Shown here: in pieces, positions 1 through 10,560 of the stretch
Position numbering within the stretch: the first letter of the stretch is position 1
Layout of the letters: each line of letters starts with the position of its first letter
From: Magnaporthiopsis rhizophila
Lineage: Eukaryota; Ascomycota; Sordariomycetes; Magnaporthales; Magnaporthaceae
Length of the DNA stretch: 64,000 nucleotides
Direction: 5' to 3'
Assembly (NCBI GenBank): GCA_003049465.1
Contig: PYSS01000019.1
Span: forward strand, 124,001-188,000
Made by a program: the position numbers and the translations under genes
The notes under the pieces: generated by a model
Seen by the model: only the letters and a program-made list of their open reading frames with translations
Databases searched by the model: none
Told to the model about the DNA's origin: nothing

Positions 1-776
1 GCCGCCATGACTTAAGGTTCAAGACAGGGCCGGTAGAGCGACGAAATTACTGCTGCTGAGCAGAGAAATTATGATTCGTTCCAAACACCGCGTATACCTT
101 CATGTTCGAGACGATGCTTCTTGCGCACCCTTCCTGGTTCACAAACCCTAGACTCGAGTGAACCCAGACCCGGCATGGTAGGGAAAACAATTATTCCAAC
201 ACGGGAAGTATTTGGGTGGAATCCCTGTCCAAGCGCATGGGACTGACACGCATTCGCCCACGCCCAAAGACGTTGGGGCGGAACCACCCTATTTGCTCGG
301 TGCCCGTGCTCGGTGCTTGATCCGTGACGACCTCTCCTGACCGCCCGAACGCTTGAAACGGTCACCCGAGGGTTGTAAACACAGGATGAATCCCATGCGG
401 AATTCGGGGTAACTACCCAAATATTCGAATCATCGAAAAACTTTTTGCTTTTGGTGGCTACATCGCTCTGGCTTAGATCCCAATGCGAATTCCGGGATGC
501 TCGCACCCCATGGCCCGAAGGACGTTTTATAATTCCCGAAATTTTCCGACTGAATTTAAATGTGAAAAGGACGTGAACTAGTAAGGTCGGGCTGCTTGGT
601 TTGAAATCATTCAATCTACCTATTGTTTAAACCTATATTAAGAAGGCGGAAACTGTACGGCGGATCCGGGAAAGCTCGGAGTCAAGCGGGCGGCCTCGAC
701 GGTTTCTCCGCTGAAACGGGGCAGAAAGTGAGTTCAATTCAACATCGTCCAGCGTGGCTGACCCTGGAGGCGCTGG
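1..776. other. No supportable gene
   Basis: This is the window edge. A 181-codon open frame on the minus strand (69-614) lacks recognisable domains, hydrophobic segments or plausible splice structure, and I do not regard it as a gene. Position 777 is the 3' end of the neighbouring broken membrane-protein gene. Confidence 0.5.
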
Positions 777-1914
777 TCATTCTATCGCTTCCGAAGCGTT
801 TAAGTCGGCAGCATCTCCCTCGATGATGTTAACGGTATTTCTCAGATACTCAATTTCAAGAATGAGCAGCGCTCGACATGTAATCGTGCAAGCAAAATAA
901 CAGAAAAAAATCGCAAGGACATCGGTGGGATAGATAAAAAGGAGGCTAGAAAAGATCCAGGTGCCGAATATGAAATGCGCGACGGTGGCGATGGATGCGA
1001 GCCACGAGAAGACGACAAACCAGCCCGTTTCGCGTCGAGTTTTAAGGCAGGCGAAAACCCAGGCTGAACTCTAGTTCCACCCGGCGCGCTAAAACGGCAA
1101 GAAGCGGCTCCGGGTGCCTAGAGGGCATGGATGGCTCTAAGGTATAGCGGCAGGCGGTCGCCGCCATCGCCAGAATGTGGGGAATGACGACATGAAGCCC
1201 CAAAGCCGGGGGAAGGAAGCTGTTGGTCCACGCAAAGCTGCAAACGCCAAGCTCGGATATGTCGCTGGCAACGAAGGTCTGGATTGAAAGGACGGTGGTG
1301 GTCCCGAGGTACTGCGCGGCGATGATGAGCGCGACGACGACGCCCTCGTTCCTGGGTAGATTTGATAAGTGCCGGGGGGTGCTGCGGTCAAGTAACTGTC
1401 GCAGGCCGCTGCCAAAGTCGAAGCTTTTAACGGGGTTCGCGGCGGGCGAGCCCAGGCGCAGGAGGAGGGATAAAAGCGGCCGCTTTTGGCCGACGAGGCT
1501 CAGCTCGTGATTGCTAGAGCCCGCAATGCCCAGCAAAGCCGGGAGCAGACCCAAAAGGACCGCTGATGCTGCCACTGGTTTGTATATGTTGTTAGCCTAT
1601 AGGTATAGAAAGACTCGCCGAATACCAAGGAGACGGGGAGTCTGCTGACTATTCGCCTTCCACGATTCCGGTGTTTTTTTCCAACATGCAGTTGACTAGC
1701 TCCTCAGCGACACACTCTGGGTATCGCCGCAGTTGGGGGACGACATGGTCTTCCAGTGCTCATATTGCTCCCCGCAAAACCTGTCGCGCACCAATACGTA
1801 TATGGAGTCTTGGCGACCGAAGAATTGGTGGAACTTTCCCTTGTCCGCCGCGTCCGCGAAGCCATGCGCACACGCCAGCACCAGCACGGCGACAAGGATG
1901 CATTCTGGTCCCAT
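777..1914 (-). pseudogene. Frameshifted multi-pass membrane protein, fungal hypothetical family
   Basis: Reading minus-strand from the ATG at 1914, the frame starts with a signal-like segment (MGPECILVAVLVLACAHG) and continues to a Cys-containing lumenal-looking region. At about 1753 a one-base loss changes frame into YPECVAEELVNCML. At the run of seven A's (1674-1680 on the plus strand as T's) a one-base gain changes it again into ESWKAN. An intron (about 1649-1575, acceptor CAG) leads to MAASAVLLGLLPALLG. Near 1042 and again near 1028 two more one-base changes are needed to reach a hydrophobic stretch (GWFVVFSWLASIATVAHF, then a second helix), ending in TGA at 777-779. Read this way the product is about 350 residues with several membrane helices. 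I recognise the style of a common ascomycete hypothetical family but no function. The roughly 15 other gene models in the window need no frameshift, which favours genuine decay over poor sequence, although homopolymer errors cannot be excluded. Confidence 0.65.
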
Positions 1915-2548
1915 TTTCAATTCAGGTGACAATGGGCAAACGAGTAGTTGACAAAGCACGAGCTGCCGTGAAAATAGCAGGGATAACTCATTTTTAAATG
2001 AGGCTGACGATGCTGCACGGAACGCTTTTCGGGGCTTATCAGGCCCCTCGGGGCCGACGTCTTAAATTAATGCACCTTTCGCCCCCAAATCTGGATTGAG
2101 TGCCAGTCCTACGCAGTCGCGGATGCAAACTGAGCTCCAGAGGTGAGCCACAGGTGATTAACGTTTTTTTTACGACCCAGTTTCCTGGAAGGGTTTCCGG
2201 TGAGAGTCGTCCAGAGTCAGATATCAACCAGAGTTCAATTCCTATTGGGGCATTGATCGTAGTACAAATGAACTGAAGCTCCATGGCAGGTCGTTGGAAT
2301 GGTATGGATAATGCTTGATTTTCAGTCCATTTTTGGCGGTTGGTGACTGAGACTCCACTACTGGTAGTCTCTTTGCCCCGCACGATGTGATTGGGCGGAG
2401 AGACCCACCTTTGCGGCCCCTTGCAGCAATCGGTGGGGAGCTTAGAGAGCTCCGCTGCATGGAAACTCAACATCGACGTCGCATTGATGTTTCTCAGGGC
2501 AGGCCCTCCATGTGCCCAGGTACCAAAACAACCTCATAACAGCCACCG
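1915..2548. promoter_or_regulatory. Intergenic; 5' flank of two divergent genes
   Basis: The region lies between the start of the decayed membrane gene and COQ6, so it would hold both promoters. A 144-codon minus-strand open frame (2039-2473) has no recognisable features and is not called. Confidence 0.4.
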
Positions 2549-4196
2549 ATGCTCAGCACAGCATCTACCGCGCGGTACCTGTGCCGTAGATGCAGGCCCC
2601 TCGCCCGGCCACGGTCCGCAAGATCCTATGCGAGCTCGGCCAAGCACGACATCTACGATGTTGTCTGCGTGGGAGGTGGCCCCGCAGGCCTGAGCTTGCT
2701 CACGGCTCTTCGTACGCAGCCCGTGCTCTTGACCCCCGCTCTGATGTATTAGACTAGACTAGAACCGTGACTAATACATATCTTGCCCTCGCTCTACAGG
2801 CTCGAATCCTGTCACGGCCGGCCTGCGTGTGGCCCTTGTGGAGGCGCAGGACCTCTCTAAGCTGAGAGCATGGGACCTGCCTCCCTGCCAGTACTCGAAC
2901 CGCTGCAGCTCTCTTACCCCGTCCTCTGCGAATTTCCTCGACTCCATTGGCGCGTGGTCACACCTTCGGCGCGAGCGCGTCCAACCCTTCCACGAGATGC
3001 AAGTCTGGGACGGCGTGTCAGGCGCGCGGATCGAGTTCGACTGGGGCACCACCGCCGCGACTGGATCGCCAGAGGTGGCAGGGGAAAATGGGGCGGATGG
3101 CTGGAATGCGAGCAGCAGCAGCAGTCAGACGATCGCATATATGGTCGAGAACCTGAACCTGACGTCAGGTCTTCTCCGCCGCATGGAGGAGCTCGGCGGT
3201 GTTTCTGTCTTTGATGGCGCCCGCGTGGAGAATATCGGCTACGGCCAGAAGACGCCCGAGATGGACATGTCGCAGTGGCCCGTTATCAGCTTATCTAGCG
3301 GGAGACAGCTGTGGGCGCGTCTGCTAGTCGGAGCCGACGGCGCGAACAGCCCCGTGCGGGCGTTTGCCGGCACCGAGGCACGCGGCTGGGACTACGAGCG
3401 GCACGGCGTTGTGGCTACCCTGACGCTGGGCGACGCACAGGGGGTCAAAGCCATGATGCTGGCGCATACCGGCGGCCGCGAGACGGCCTACCAGCGCTTC
3501 CTGCCCACAGGCCCCGTTGCGGCTCTCCCTTTGCCGGACAACCACGCCACACTTGTCTGGTCGACGACGCCCGAGAAGGCTGCGGTGCTCAAATCACTAA
3601 CACCCACCAACTTTGCCGCCATGGTCAACGCGGCCTTCCGCTTGAGCCCCACGGATCTTGAGTATATGCACACGCTGTCAGCGGGCCATGCCGACGAGCT
3701 GGCCTGGCGGCTGGAGCACACGGCGCCGATGACGGCCGCGGAGCGCGACAACCCGCTCGCGATCCCGCTGCCCGTAGTTGGCGTGCAGGAGGGCACGGTG
3801 GCTTCGTTCCCGCTGCGCATGCGGCACGCCGACTCCTATGTAGGCGAGCGCTGGGCGCTGGTAGGCGACGCGGCCCATACGGTGCACCCGCTCGCGGGTC
3901 AGGGCCTGAACGCAGGCCAGGGTGACGTCGAGAGCCTGTCGCGGGCGCTGTCGGCCGCCGTGGAGCGCGGCCAGGACCTCGGCTGCCGTCTGGCGCTGGA
4001 GCCCTACGAGTCGGAGCGGTACGCGGCCAACCACGTGGTGCTGGGCGTCTGCGACAAGCTCCACAAGCTGTACTCGATCGAGTGGGCCCCCGCAGTCGCA
4101 GTGCGGTCCCTCGGTCTTGGAGCCGTCAACGCCTCGAGGCCACTCAAGGACTTTTTGATGCGCCAGGCTGCGGGCAACGGATTCAAGATTCTGTGA
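2549..4196 (+). CDS. COQ6: Ubiquinone biosynthesis FAD-dependent monooxygenase COQ6
   Basis: The product is a flavoprotein hydroxylase of the mitochondrial inner-membrane coenzyme Q synthome; the family hydroxylates C5 of the polyprenylated ring precursor. Two exons (2549-2711, 2800-4196) encode 519 residues. The intron is 2712-2799, with CTAATAC as likely branch point and CTCTACAG as acceptor, and splicing joins LTALR to SNPVTAGLRVALVEAQ. The N-terminus is Arg/Ser/Ala-rich and acid-poor, fitting a mitochondrial presequence. FAD signatures are visible in order: GGGPAG at residues 42-47 (dinucleotide fold), GADGANSPVR near 232, and GDAAHTVHPLAGQGLN near 409. All three are typical of the UbiH/COQ6 class, and the length is usual for fungal COQ6. 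A serine run and a Gly/Asn-rich insert at residues ~142-165 are species-specific padding. Confidence 0.93.
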
Positions 4197-5605
4197 CGCT
4201 ACGGACTAGACCGGATGTGAGTACCTATGTATTTACTACTGTAATAACACCCGTCCATAGGACACGTCTGTATGATGTCAGTCTCAGAGGATCTGAAACG
4301 TTCCTGCATACGATATCCGCCTGGCTAGGCCAGCTGAATAGACCAAGCTTTCCCATGCCTCTTTTTATATGGCCCCACATATCAGGGCTAGGGTGGAGAG
4401 CTCATGCAGCCTTCCCCGGCCGAAAGGTCACCGGAGGCAGGAGCGAAGCACGGTCTGTTCTCTCTCACTATGGCGTGTAAGCCATGAATAAGACAACGCC
4501 CAACCAACTGCCACATCAGCGAAGACCCCATATTCCAGGATAATTCATCCTCCAACATTCCCTACCTGTCCGCCCTCGTCTCCCACCTGCTATCGTGTCC
4601 CCATTGATATACCAGATTGTCAAGGGTCGTGGCAGCAGGCAGCAAGTGTCAACAGACGTGCTCTTATTCGCTTACACCATTCATTTCCTGGCCAGTGATA
4701 TATACCCCTCTGTTGTGTAGCATTCTTCCTGTCAATACCTTGCTATTTTGTGAAACATTGAGAGCGTTCCTATTGTCAGACGCCCTCCGGCGCCGAGGAG
4801 GCAGGAAGACTGCTGGCTTTGCGGCCCGCTGGGTGTCCTGGCTCCTCCTATTGTATCCAGATGGCCCACGCAGCCCCCTGCGTCTCAGGTCTGCACAATA
4901 GGCCGCAATAGAAGGCAGGCACAATAGTTAGAATACGCACAAATTCCTTTTTCGGAAATCACGTCCCTATTCAGAGTGGATCCCTTGATCCCGCTTCTCG
5001 CGGATCCGAGGCCACAACTTTGCCCGGAATTTCTGGCTTTTTTATATCCAGCTTTTCTCTCTCTCACCCTTCCTCTCCCACCACCACCTCAACCTCCCAA
5101 CCTCCATCCCGCTCCCTCTCCCTCTCGCTCACGCAGCGAGTAGGCTCCTGTAAGTTGATCTCCCGCCTCATATCTTTTCACTTCGCTCGGATCTGCGAGC
5201 AGAAAACCCACAAAGTTTTTGAATTCACCTGCTTCGTGGATCTCGGAGATCCAGGCAACATTTTTCCAAGTCCTCTCTGAAAAAGAAGATTCTGACCGAG
5301 ATATCTGCCAGTAGCTATCACTTGATTCGAGTATTGAGTACCACTATCTGTAAGTTCACCCACGACCACACCCTCCCTCAATATTTCCGCCATCGCCCGC
5401 AACCTCCGTCACCTCAACCACCACCGACTATAACGTTCAGCACCTCGCAACTTTCTGGATCGGCACGCTAACAGTACTGTCCGCACGTCGTCTGTCGGAA
5501 AAAAAAAGACAAGAGCTTCGTCACCCATCAAGAGCAAGACTTTTCCTCTGTCTGTCAATACCTCCCCTCTCTGTTTTAACTTTCTTTCTGCTTTCGACCG
5601 CGACA
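4197..5605. promoter_or_regulatory. Intergenic and long pyrimidine-rich leader
   Basis: No gene is supportable. From about 5030 the sequence becomes strongly C/T-rich, as in the 5' untranslated leaders of filamentous fungi. Two GTAAGTT donor-like sites (5150 and 5350), with AG acceptors at about 5202 and 5474, could mark leader introns of the gene at 5606; this is inference. Confidence 0.4.
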
Positions 5606-7441
5606 ATGTGCTTCCAAGAGTTCATCGGCTACTCTTGTGGCCACTGCTCCATGTCGGTCCTCCGGCCGTGCCCGCTCACCACGTCGGAGCACAAGAACCC
5701 GGTTTGCGACCTTCAGAGCGCGAGGCCCTTCGTCGTCGACATGATGTGCCCCGTCTGCTCACGAGTGATGCACTCCCGAGCCGTACTGATCCAGGAGTGG
5801 GAGCACCACTTCCTCCACGAGCGAGGCGCCTGCGGCTGCGATGTCATCTTCCCGGACCTTGTTCGCCCGCGTGTCATTGGCGGTCCGTCCGTCTTCCAGA
5901 AGAATGTCCAAGAGGGTGGCCATATCGACACCACCTCTACCAATGGTAAGAAGGCTCCGCCCATGTTTGAGCAGCTCACCGGTCCTGAGGGTCAGGAAGC
6001 TTTCGCTATCCGTCTCTCCAGCCTCTACGCTGCCGAGTGGGTTGACGACCACGCCGAGCTGCACCGCAAGGGTGAGTGCAAGTGCAACGCCGACTTCAAC
6101 CGCTACAAGCCCGAGTGGGTGGATGGTGCCACCGAGCCTCAGTATCACTGCTGCGAGTGGCGGAATCTCCACCATACCAGTGCTGGTCGGCCCACCATCG
6201 ATGGCAGCACCGGTCCAGTCTCTCAGCTCCTGCTGACCCACCAGCAAGACGTTCAAGGTCATGACCAGCCCCAGGTCAACGATCACCACGAGCACGGGCA
6301 GGAGCACCAGGAGCAGGCTCAGGACGACGACAACAACGAGACTCAGGACAAGAATGAGGCCCAGGAGGATGAGGAGCAGCCGCAAGTCTACTACGCCACG
6401 CCCGTGCTTCCCAGCAAGCGTCCTAGCCGCCGCTCGCTCTCGGCCGACCTCACGCGCTCTACCATGTTCACCTGCGACGATGAAGAGTACGAGGACTTTG
6501 ACTCGTCCAGCCCCGTCGGTGGCTCGTCGGCCTCGGAGGCGGGTGAGCCGCACCTGTACCACGTCCGCCGTCGTCAGCGTCGTGCCTCGAGCATCGACAT
6601 GCAGCTCAACTCGCCCGCTTCGGATCAGTCCCAGGGTAGCCCCATCGATGCCAACACCAGCGGCAACTCAGACGACATTGGCATCCAGAACTCTGGCAAT
6701 CACGACAACGACGCTGGCAACGCTACCGCCCAGGAGACGCACAAGCCCACCACTTCTGTCACTACCACTGTCACCGACGCCGCTCCCGTCGAGGAGGCTT
6801 CTACCTCTTCTGGCCGCCATGTGACTTTCAGCGACGAGGTGGACCAGCACCAGTCTGTCATCGACATCTCAGCCCAAGATGATGACAATTATGATGATGA
6901 CTTCCCGGCCCCGCCTACTACTCTGCCTGGCCCCGGCGAGGTCCACATGTACCCGGCCGGCCCCAAGTACAGCAAGTACTGGGGACCCAACATCTACCCG
7001 CGCCCTCAGGACGACGTCTTCCGCTACTCTGCCGCACCCGCGCAGCAGCAGGGTGGTCAAGACACCACCACCACCGTCCTGAGCAAGGCCATGGGCCAGA
7101 TGCGGCTTCGGTCATCGTCGCAGTCGGAGAACGACGCTACCTCCTCCACCTCTGCCCCCACGTCCGCCTCTTGCTCGCGTGGCCTCCGGGTCGCAGACGT
7201 CAACAGCCTCACGTCGTTCGCTCCCATGCGCTACCCCACCGGCACCATCGTGGTCGACAGCAAGGGCGAGCCCGCAGTCAACGCCAAGAGCGGCCTGGGC
7301 AAGGCCCCCTCGTGCAAGCCCATCGCGGGCCTGCCCATCGGCGCCGGCCCCGAGGGTACGTTCCGCCACATGCCCGCCTTTGGAGACTGCGCCCTCAAGA
7401 AGAAGCACCCTAGGGGTATCCGCACCCGCCACTACAACTAA
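5606..7441 (+). CDS. Cys-rich N-terminus, disordered acidic protein; conserved fungal hypothetical
   Basis: This is a single-exon frame of 611 residues starting MCFQEFIGYSCGHC. The first ~85 residues are dense in Cys and His (CGHC, CPLTT, CPVC, CGCD), and a second group follows at about 155-185 (CKCN, then CCEW); together they look like metal-binding ribbons but do not match a standard RING spacing. Residues ~215-270 are rich in Q, E, D and H. The middle is Ser/Thr/Asp-rich low-complexity sequence. The C-terminus has a defined conserved-looking end (GLPIGAGPEGTFRHMPAFGD, then a basic tail ending RTRHYN). I know of similar uncharacterised proteins in Sordariomycetes but no assigned function. 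A candidate intron lies downstream of the stop codon. Confidence 0.8.
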   Translation: MCFQEFIGYSCGHCSMSVLRPCPLTTSEHKNPVCDLQSARPFVVDMMCPVCSRVMHSRAVLIQEWEHHFLHERGACGCDVIFPDLVRPRVIGGPSVFQKNVQEGGHIDTTSTNGKKAPPMFEQLTGPEGQEAFAIRLSSLYAAEWVDDHAELHRKGECKCNADFNRYKPEWVDGATEPQYHCCEWRNLHHTSAGRPTIDGSTGPVSQLLLTHQQDVQGHDQPQVNDHHEHGQEHQEQAQDDDNNETQDKNEAQEDEEQPQVYYATPVLPSKRPSRRSLSADLTRSTMFTCDDEEYEDFDSSSPVGGSSASEAGEPHLYHVRRRQRRASSIDMQLNSPASDQSQGSPIDANTSGNSDDIGIQNSGNHDNDAGNATAQETHKPTTSVTTTVTDAAPVEEASTSSGRHVTFSDEVDQHQSVIDISAQDDDNYDDDFPAPPTTLPGPGEVHMYPAGPKYSKYWGPNIYPRPQDDVFRYSAAPAQQQGGQDTTTTVLSKAMGQMRLRSSSQSENDATSSTSAPTSASCSRGLRVADVNSLTSFAPMRYPTGTIVVDSKGEPAVNAKSGLGKAPSCKPIAGLPIGAGPEGTFRHMPAFGDCALKKKHPRGIRTRHYN

Positions 7442-8223
7442 GTTGTAAAAAGAATGGCAAACGAGGGAAAGCGAGCTGCGGACAATCAAATCAGCTTTCG
7501 ACATCAGCGATATCAGCAGCATCTTTCATCAACATGCTTTTTTCTCAGCATTCCTTCACCCTGACCTCGGGGCTTCATCTCCACCACAACGAATATGATA
7601 AGCTTTGCTGGATCGGCGGTAAGCCCTCACTTCATCTCATACATCTCTATCTGCATAACTAACTTGCCTTTTTTTTCCTCTACAGCTCTGACAACGCTTT
7701 CATCACCAGAGTTCTCAGTTCCGGTTCGGCACGTCATGTGCAAGAACGTAACAACATTTTGCGAAACCACCATCTCCAGCGAAGCGAACAAGAAAACAAC
7801 AAGAAAAACAAGAAAAAAAATCATGAGAGGGTGTACGAGACGGTTTCAGCGATGTCGAATTTCTCTTGTGCCCCATTTTCGACCAGCGCGTTGCTCTTGA
7901 TTCTATTGTGGTACAAAAACATACACTGACAAAGGAAAAAAAAAAGCATGCACCCCACCCGTCTCTCCTTTTCTCTTTCTACGCACTCATCCCTCGCATT
8001 TTCCCCGCGGAGGAAGAGAACCCAGTCTAAACATCGATGCCTTCCCACACTTACCCATTCACTCACTTCCGCCTGCATTGCCTTTCAAAATTTCCATCTT
8101 AAGTATGAACATTTTTTATTGCGCTGATCACATACAACTGACGGAATGGCCTAAACACCCGTTCCTTATCCCTATTTCCACCCTTCCTGCATGACTTTAG
8201 ATTTGAATTTTCATATTCTTCTC
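7442..8223. other. Intergenic; contains a candidate 3'-UTR intron
   Basis: The region lies between two convergent genes. A well-formed intron (7619-7685: GTAAGC donor, ATAACTAAC branch, T-rich tract, CTACAG) is on the plus strand about 178 nt after the upstream stop. No coding exon fits on either side. Short A-rich stretches follow. Confidence 0.5.
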
Positions 8224-9893
8224 TTACCGGTCGACCTCACCTGCGAGGAGAAAGGAAGAGGAAAAGGGCATTGTTAGTTAACATGATACCATTATCATCA
8301 CGATAGAACAGCACAATAACATATGCGTTTCTTTTCACACAATTGTGCCAACCGGGACTGGACTGGAGACGGGTGGGGTGAGATGCTTACCAAACACAAG
8401 ATCCATGGTGCCGATGACGGCCACGGCATCAGCGAGCAGGTGGCCCTTGGCGACGTGGTCAAAGCCAGCAAGGTGGGCGAAGCCGGGCGCCCTGATGGAG
8501 ACGCGGTACGGCCTCTCGCTGCCGTCGCTGACGACGTAGACGCCCATCTCGCCCTTGGGGGCCTCGATGGCCGAGTACGTGTCTCCTGGCGGGACGGCAT
8601 AGCCCTTGGTGTAGAGCAGGAAGTGGTGGATCAGGGCCTCCATGTTCTCCTTCATGGCCGAGCGCGGCGGCGGGGAGACCTTGTAGTCCTCGACCCGGAC
8701 GGGGCCGGCGGGCATCTTGTTGAGGCACTGGTGGATGATGCGCAGCGACTGGCGGAACTCCTCCATGCGGCAGAGGTAGCGGTCGTAGCAGTCGCCGTTG
8801 ACGCCCACGGGCACGTCAAATTCGACCTGGTCGTAGGCGTCATAAGGCGAGCTCTTGCGCACGTCCCATGGCACGCCTGACCCGCGGAGCATGACACCGG
8901 TGAAGGACAGGTTTATTGCGTCAGCCGCCGAGATCACGCCCACGCCCTTGAGACGGTTGATCCAGATGCGGTTGTCCGTCAGCATCTCCTCGGTCTCGTC
9001 GATGCGGTCGCCGAACTGCGTCGCCCACTGGTAGATGTCGTCAAGAAGGCCGACAGGAATGTCCTGGTGGACACCACCGGGCCTTACGTAGGCACTGTGC
9101 AGACGGGCACCAGAGACACGCTCATAGAATTCCTAGGTCGGCGGGGTTGCGCCACATGATTAGCAGAGATCTCGGACCGGAGCAGAGGGCCGGCGAGGAA
9201 GCGGGGCATCCATACCATCAGCTTTTCTCGCTCCTCGAAACCCCAGAGGAAAGGGGTGAGAGCGCCGACGTCCATGGCGTGGGACAGGACGGACATGAGG
9301 TGGTTGAGGATGCGGGTGATCTCGGCGAACATGGTCCGGATGAACTTTGCGCGCTCGGGGATCTCGACGTTGAGAAGCTTCTCGACTGCAAGGGAGAAGC
9401 ACTGCTCGTTGGTCATCATGGAGACGTAGTCGAGCCGGTCGAAGTATGGCAGGGCCTGCAGGTACGTTTTGTACTCGCACAGCTTCTCGGTGCCGCGGTG
9501 CAGCAAGCCAACGTGCGGATCGGCGCGCACAATCTCCTCGCCGTTCAGCTCGAGGATGAGCCGGAGCACTCCGTGGGCGGCCGGGTGCTGCGGGCCAAAG
9601 TTGACCGTGTAATGGCGCACTTTGCGGCTCTCGATGGAGTCCTCGCGCGGCGCTAGACTCTGCTCCTCGCCCTCGTGCTCGACGTTGTAGGGGTCGGCGG
9701 CGGGCTGGAAGTCGCTGTCGACGGGCACCAGGCGTGTCGGCTGGTAGGAGGCGGGCTCGGCGTAGCGTCGGCGGGGCGTGGCGGAGAAGCATCGTATTGA
9801 GGCGGCGGCGAAGGAGGTCTGGGAGGGGATGGCGGGTCGGAGACACAGCCGCTTAGCGGCGGCCCGGCCGGCCAGGCGGTAGAGCGAAGCCAT
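8224..9893 (-). CDS. nuo-49: NADH:ubiquinone oxidoreductase 49 kDa subunit (NDUFS2/NuoD)
   Basis: This is a core peripheral-arm subunit of mitochondrial complex I that helps form the quinone-binding pocket. Three exons on the minus strand (9893-9216, 9132-8391, 8240-8224) give 478 residues, the usual fungal length. Residues 1 to about 45 are an Arg/Ala-rich mitochondrial presequence. Recognisable segments are NFGPQHPAAHGVLRL (the conserved quinone-site HPAAHG), GLLHRGTEKL, PYFDRLDYVSMM, EFYERVSGARLHSAYVRPGG and, near the end, SDGSERPYRVSIRAPGFAHL. The last exon is only 17 nt; joined across a 150-nt intron it supplies the canonical C-terminus GEVDR. The first intron (9215-9133) splits KLM from EFYERVSG. 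It is divergent from the AC40 gene, 667 bp apart. Confidence 0.97.
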
Positions 9894-10560
9894 TGCGGCT
9901 TTAATTCAGGGGCGGGGAGGCGCGTGGTCGTGGGCGGGCGTCGAGGGGAGGCTGGTCCGCAGAGAGGGCATGGACGTGAATCCTCTCAGGGCTCTGTGCC
10001 TCTGCTGGAGCAATGCGTAGTCGTCAATTAGGTGGACCGAGAAGTGGGCTCGATTCCGATCTTGCGGCTCAATCTCGTGGCGGTCGTCATGACCCGAGCT
10101 CTGCGCAGCTGTCGGCACCCAATCAGGTTTAGGGCCGGGAGAAGAATATCCGCGACCCCCGCACTGTGCACGAGCCAATCATCAGCGGGAAATATCACAG
10201 CTTTCAGCCTGGAGCTTCATTGTATTCGATCTCCATCCATGGTCCATCGGCTCTATCACAAGTAATATCTACGATCTTACACTCCTCTTTTTTTTTCAAG
10301 AATCTTTTGCTTCTTTTTTCGCTGTTTCCAGGAACCGATCGAAATAATCCGTCCGTAACCGCCGCCGACACGGCGTGGCGGCCCCAGACCTCAACCATGT
10401 GCCCCACTCTTTCGACCATGGTGGGGTCGTAGCATGTCGAAGGCGCTAAGAAAAAAAGTTGCCCGCCAAAAATTTACTGGCGGCAATGCGCGCGCCGCAA
10501 AAAAAAAATCCCTTGGCTCGCACGTCATTGGACTACACATAGTCGGACTGTGCGGTCAAG
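9894..10560. promoter_or_regulatory. Shared divergent promoter of complex I 49 kDa and AC40 genes
   Basis: These 667 bp separate the two start codons. The AC40-proximal 160 bp carry an 11-codon upstream frame (10397-10432) and a 60-codon frame starting at 10434 that overlaps the AC40 start. A-rich runs lie just before the start. No TATA box is evident. Confidence 0.5.

Noticed and set aside
69..614. 181-codon minus-strand open frame
   Set aside because: No recognisable motif, composition unlike coding sequence, no splice context.
2039..2473. 144-codon minus-strand open frame before COQ6
   Set aside because: No domain or signal, and it lies where promoters are expected.
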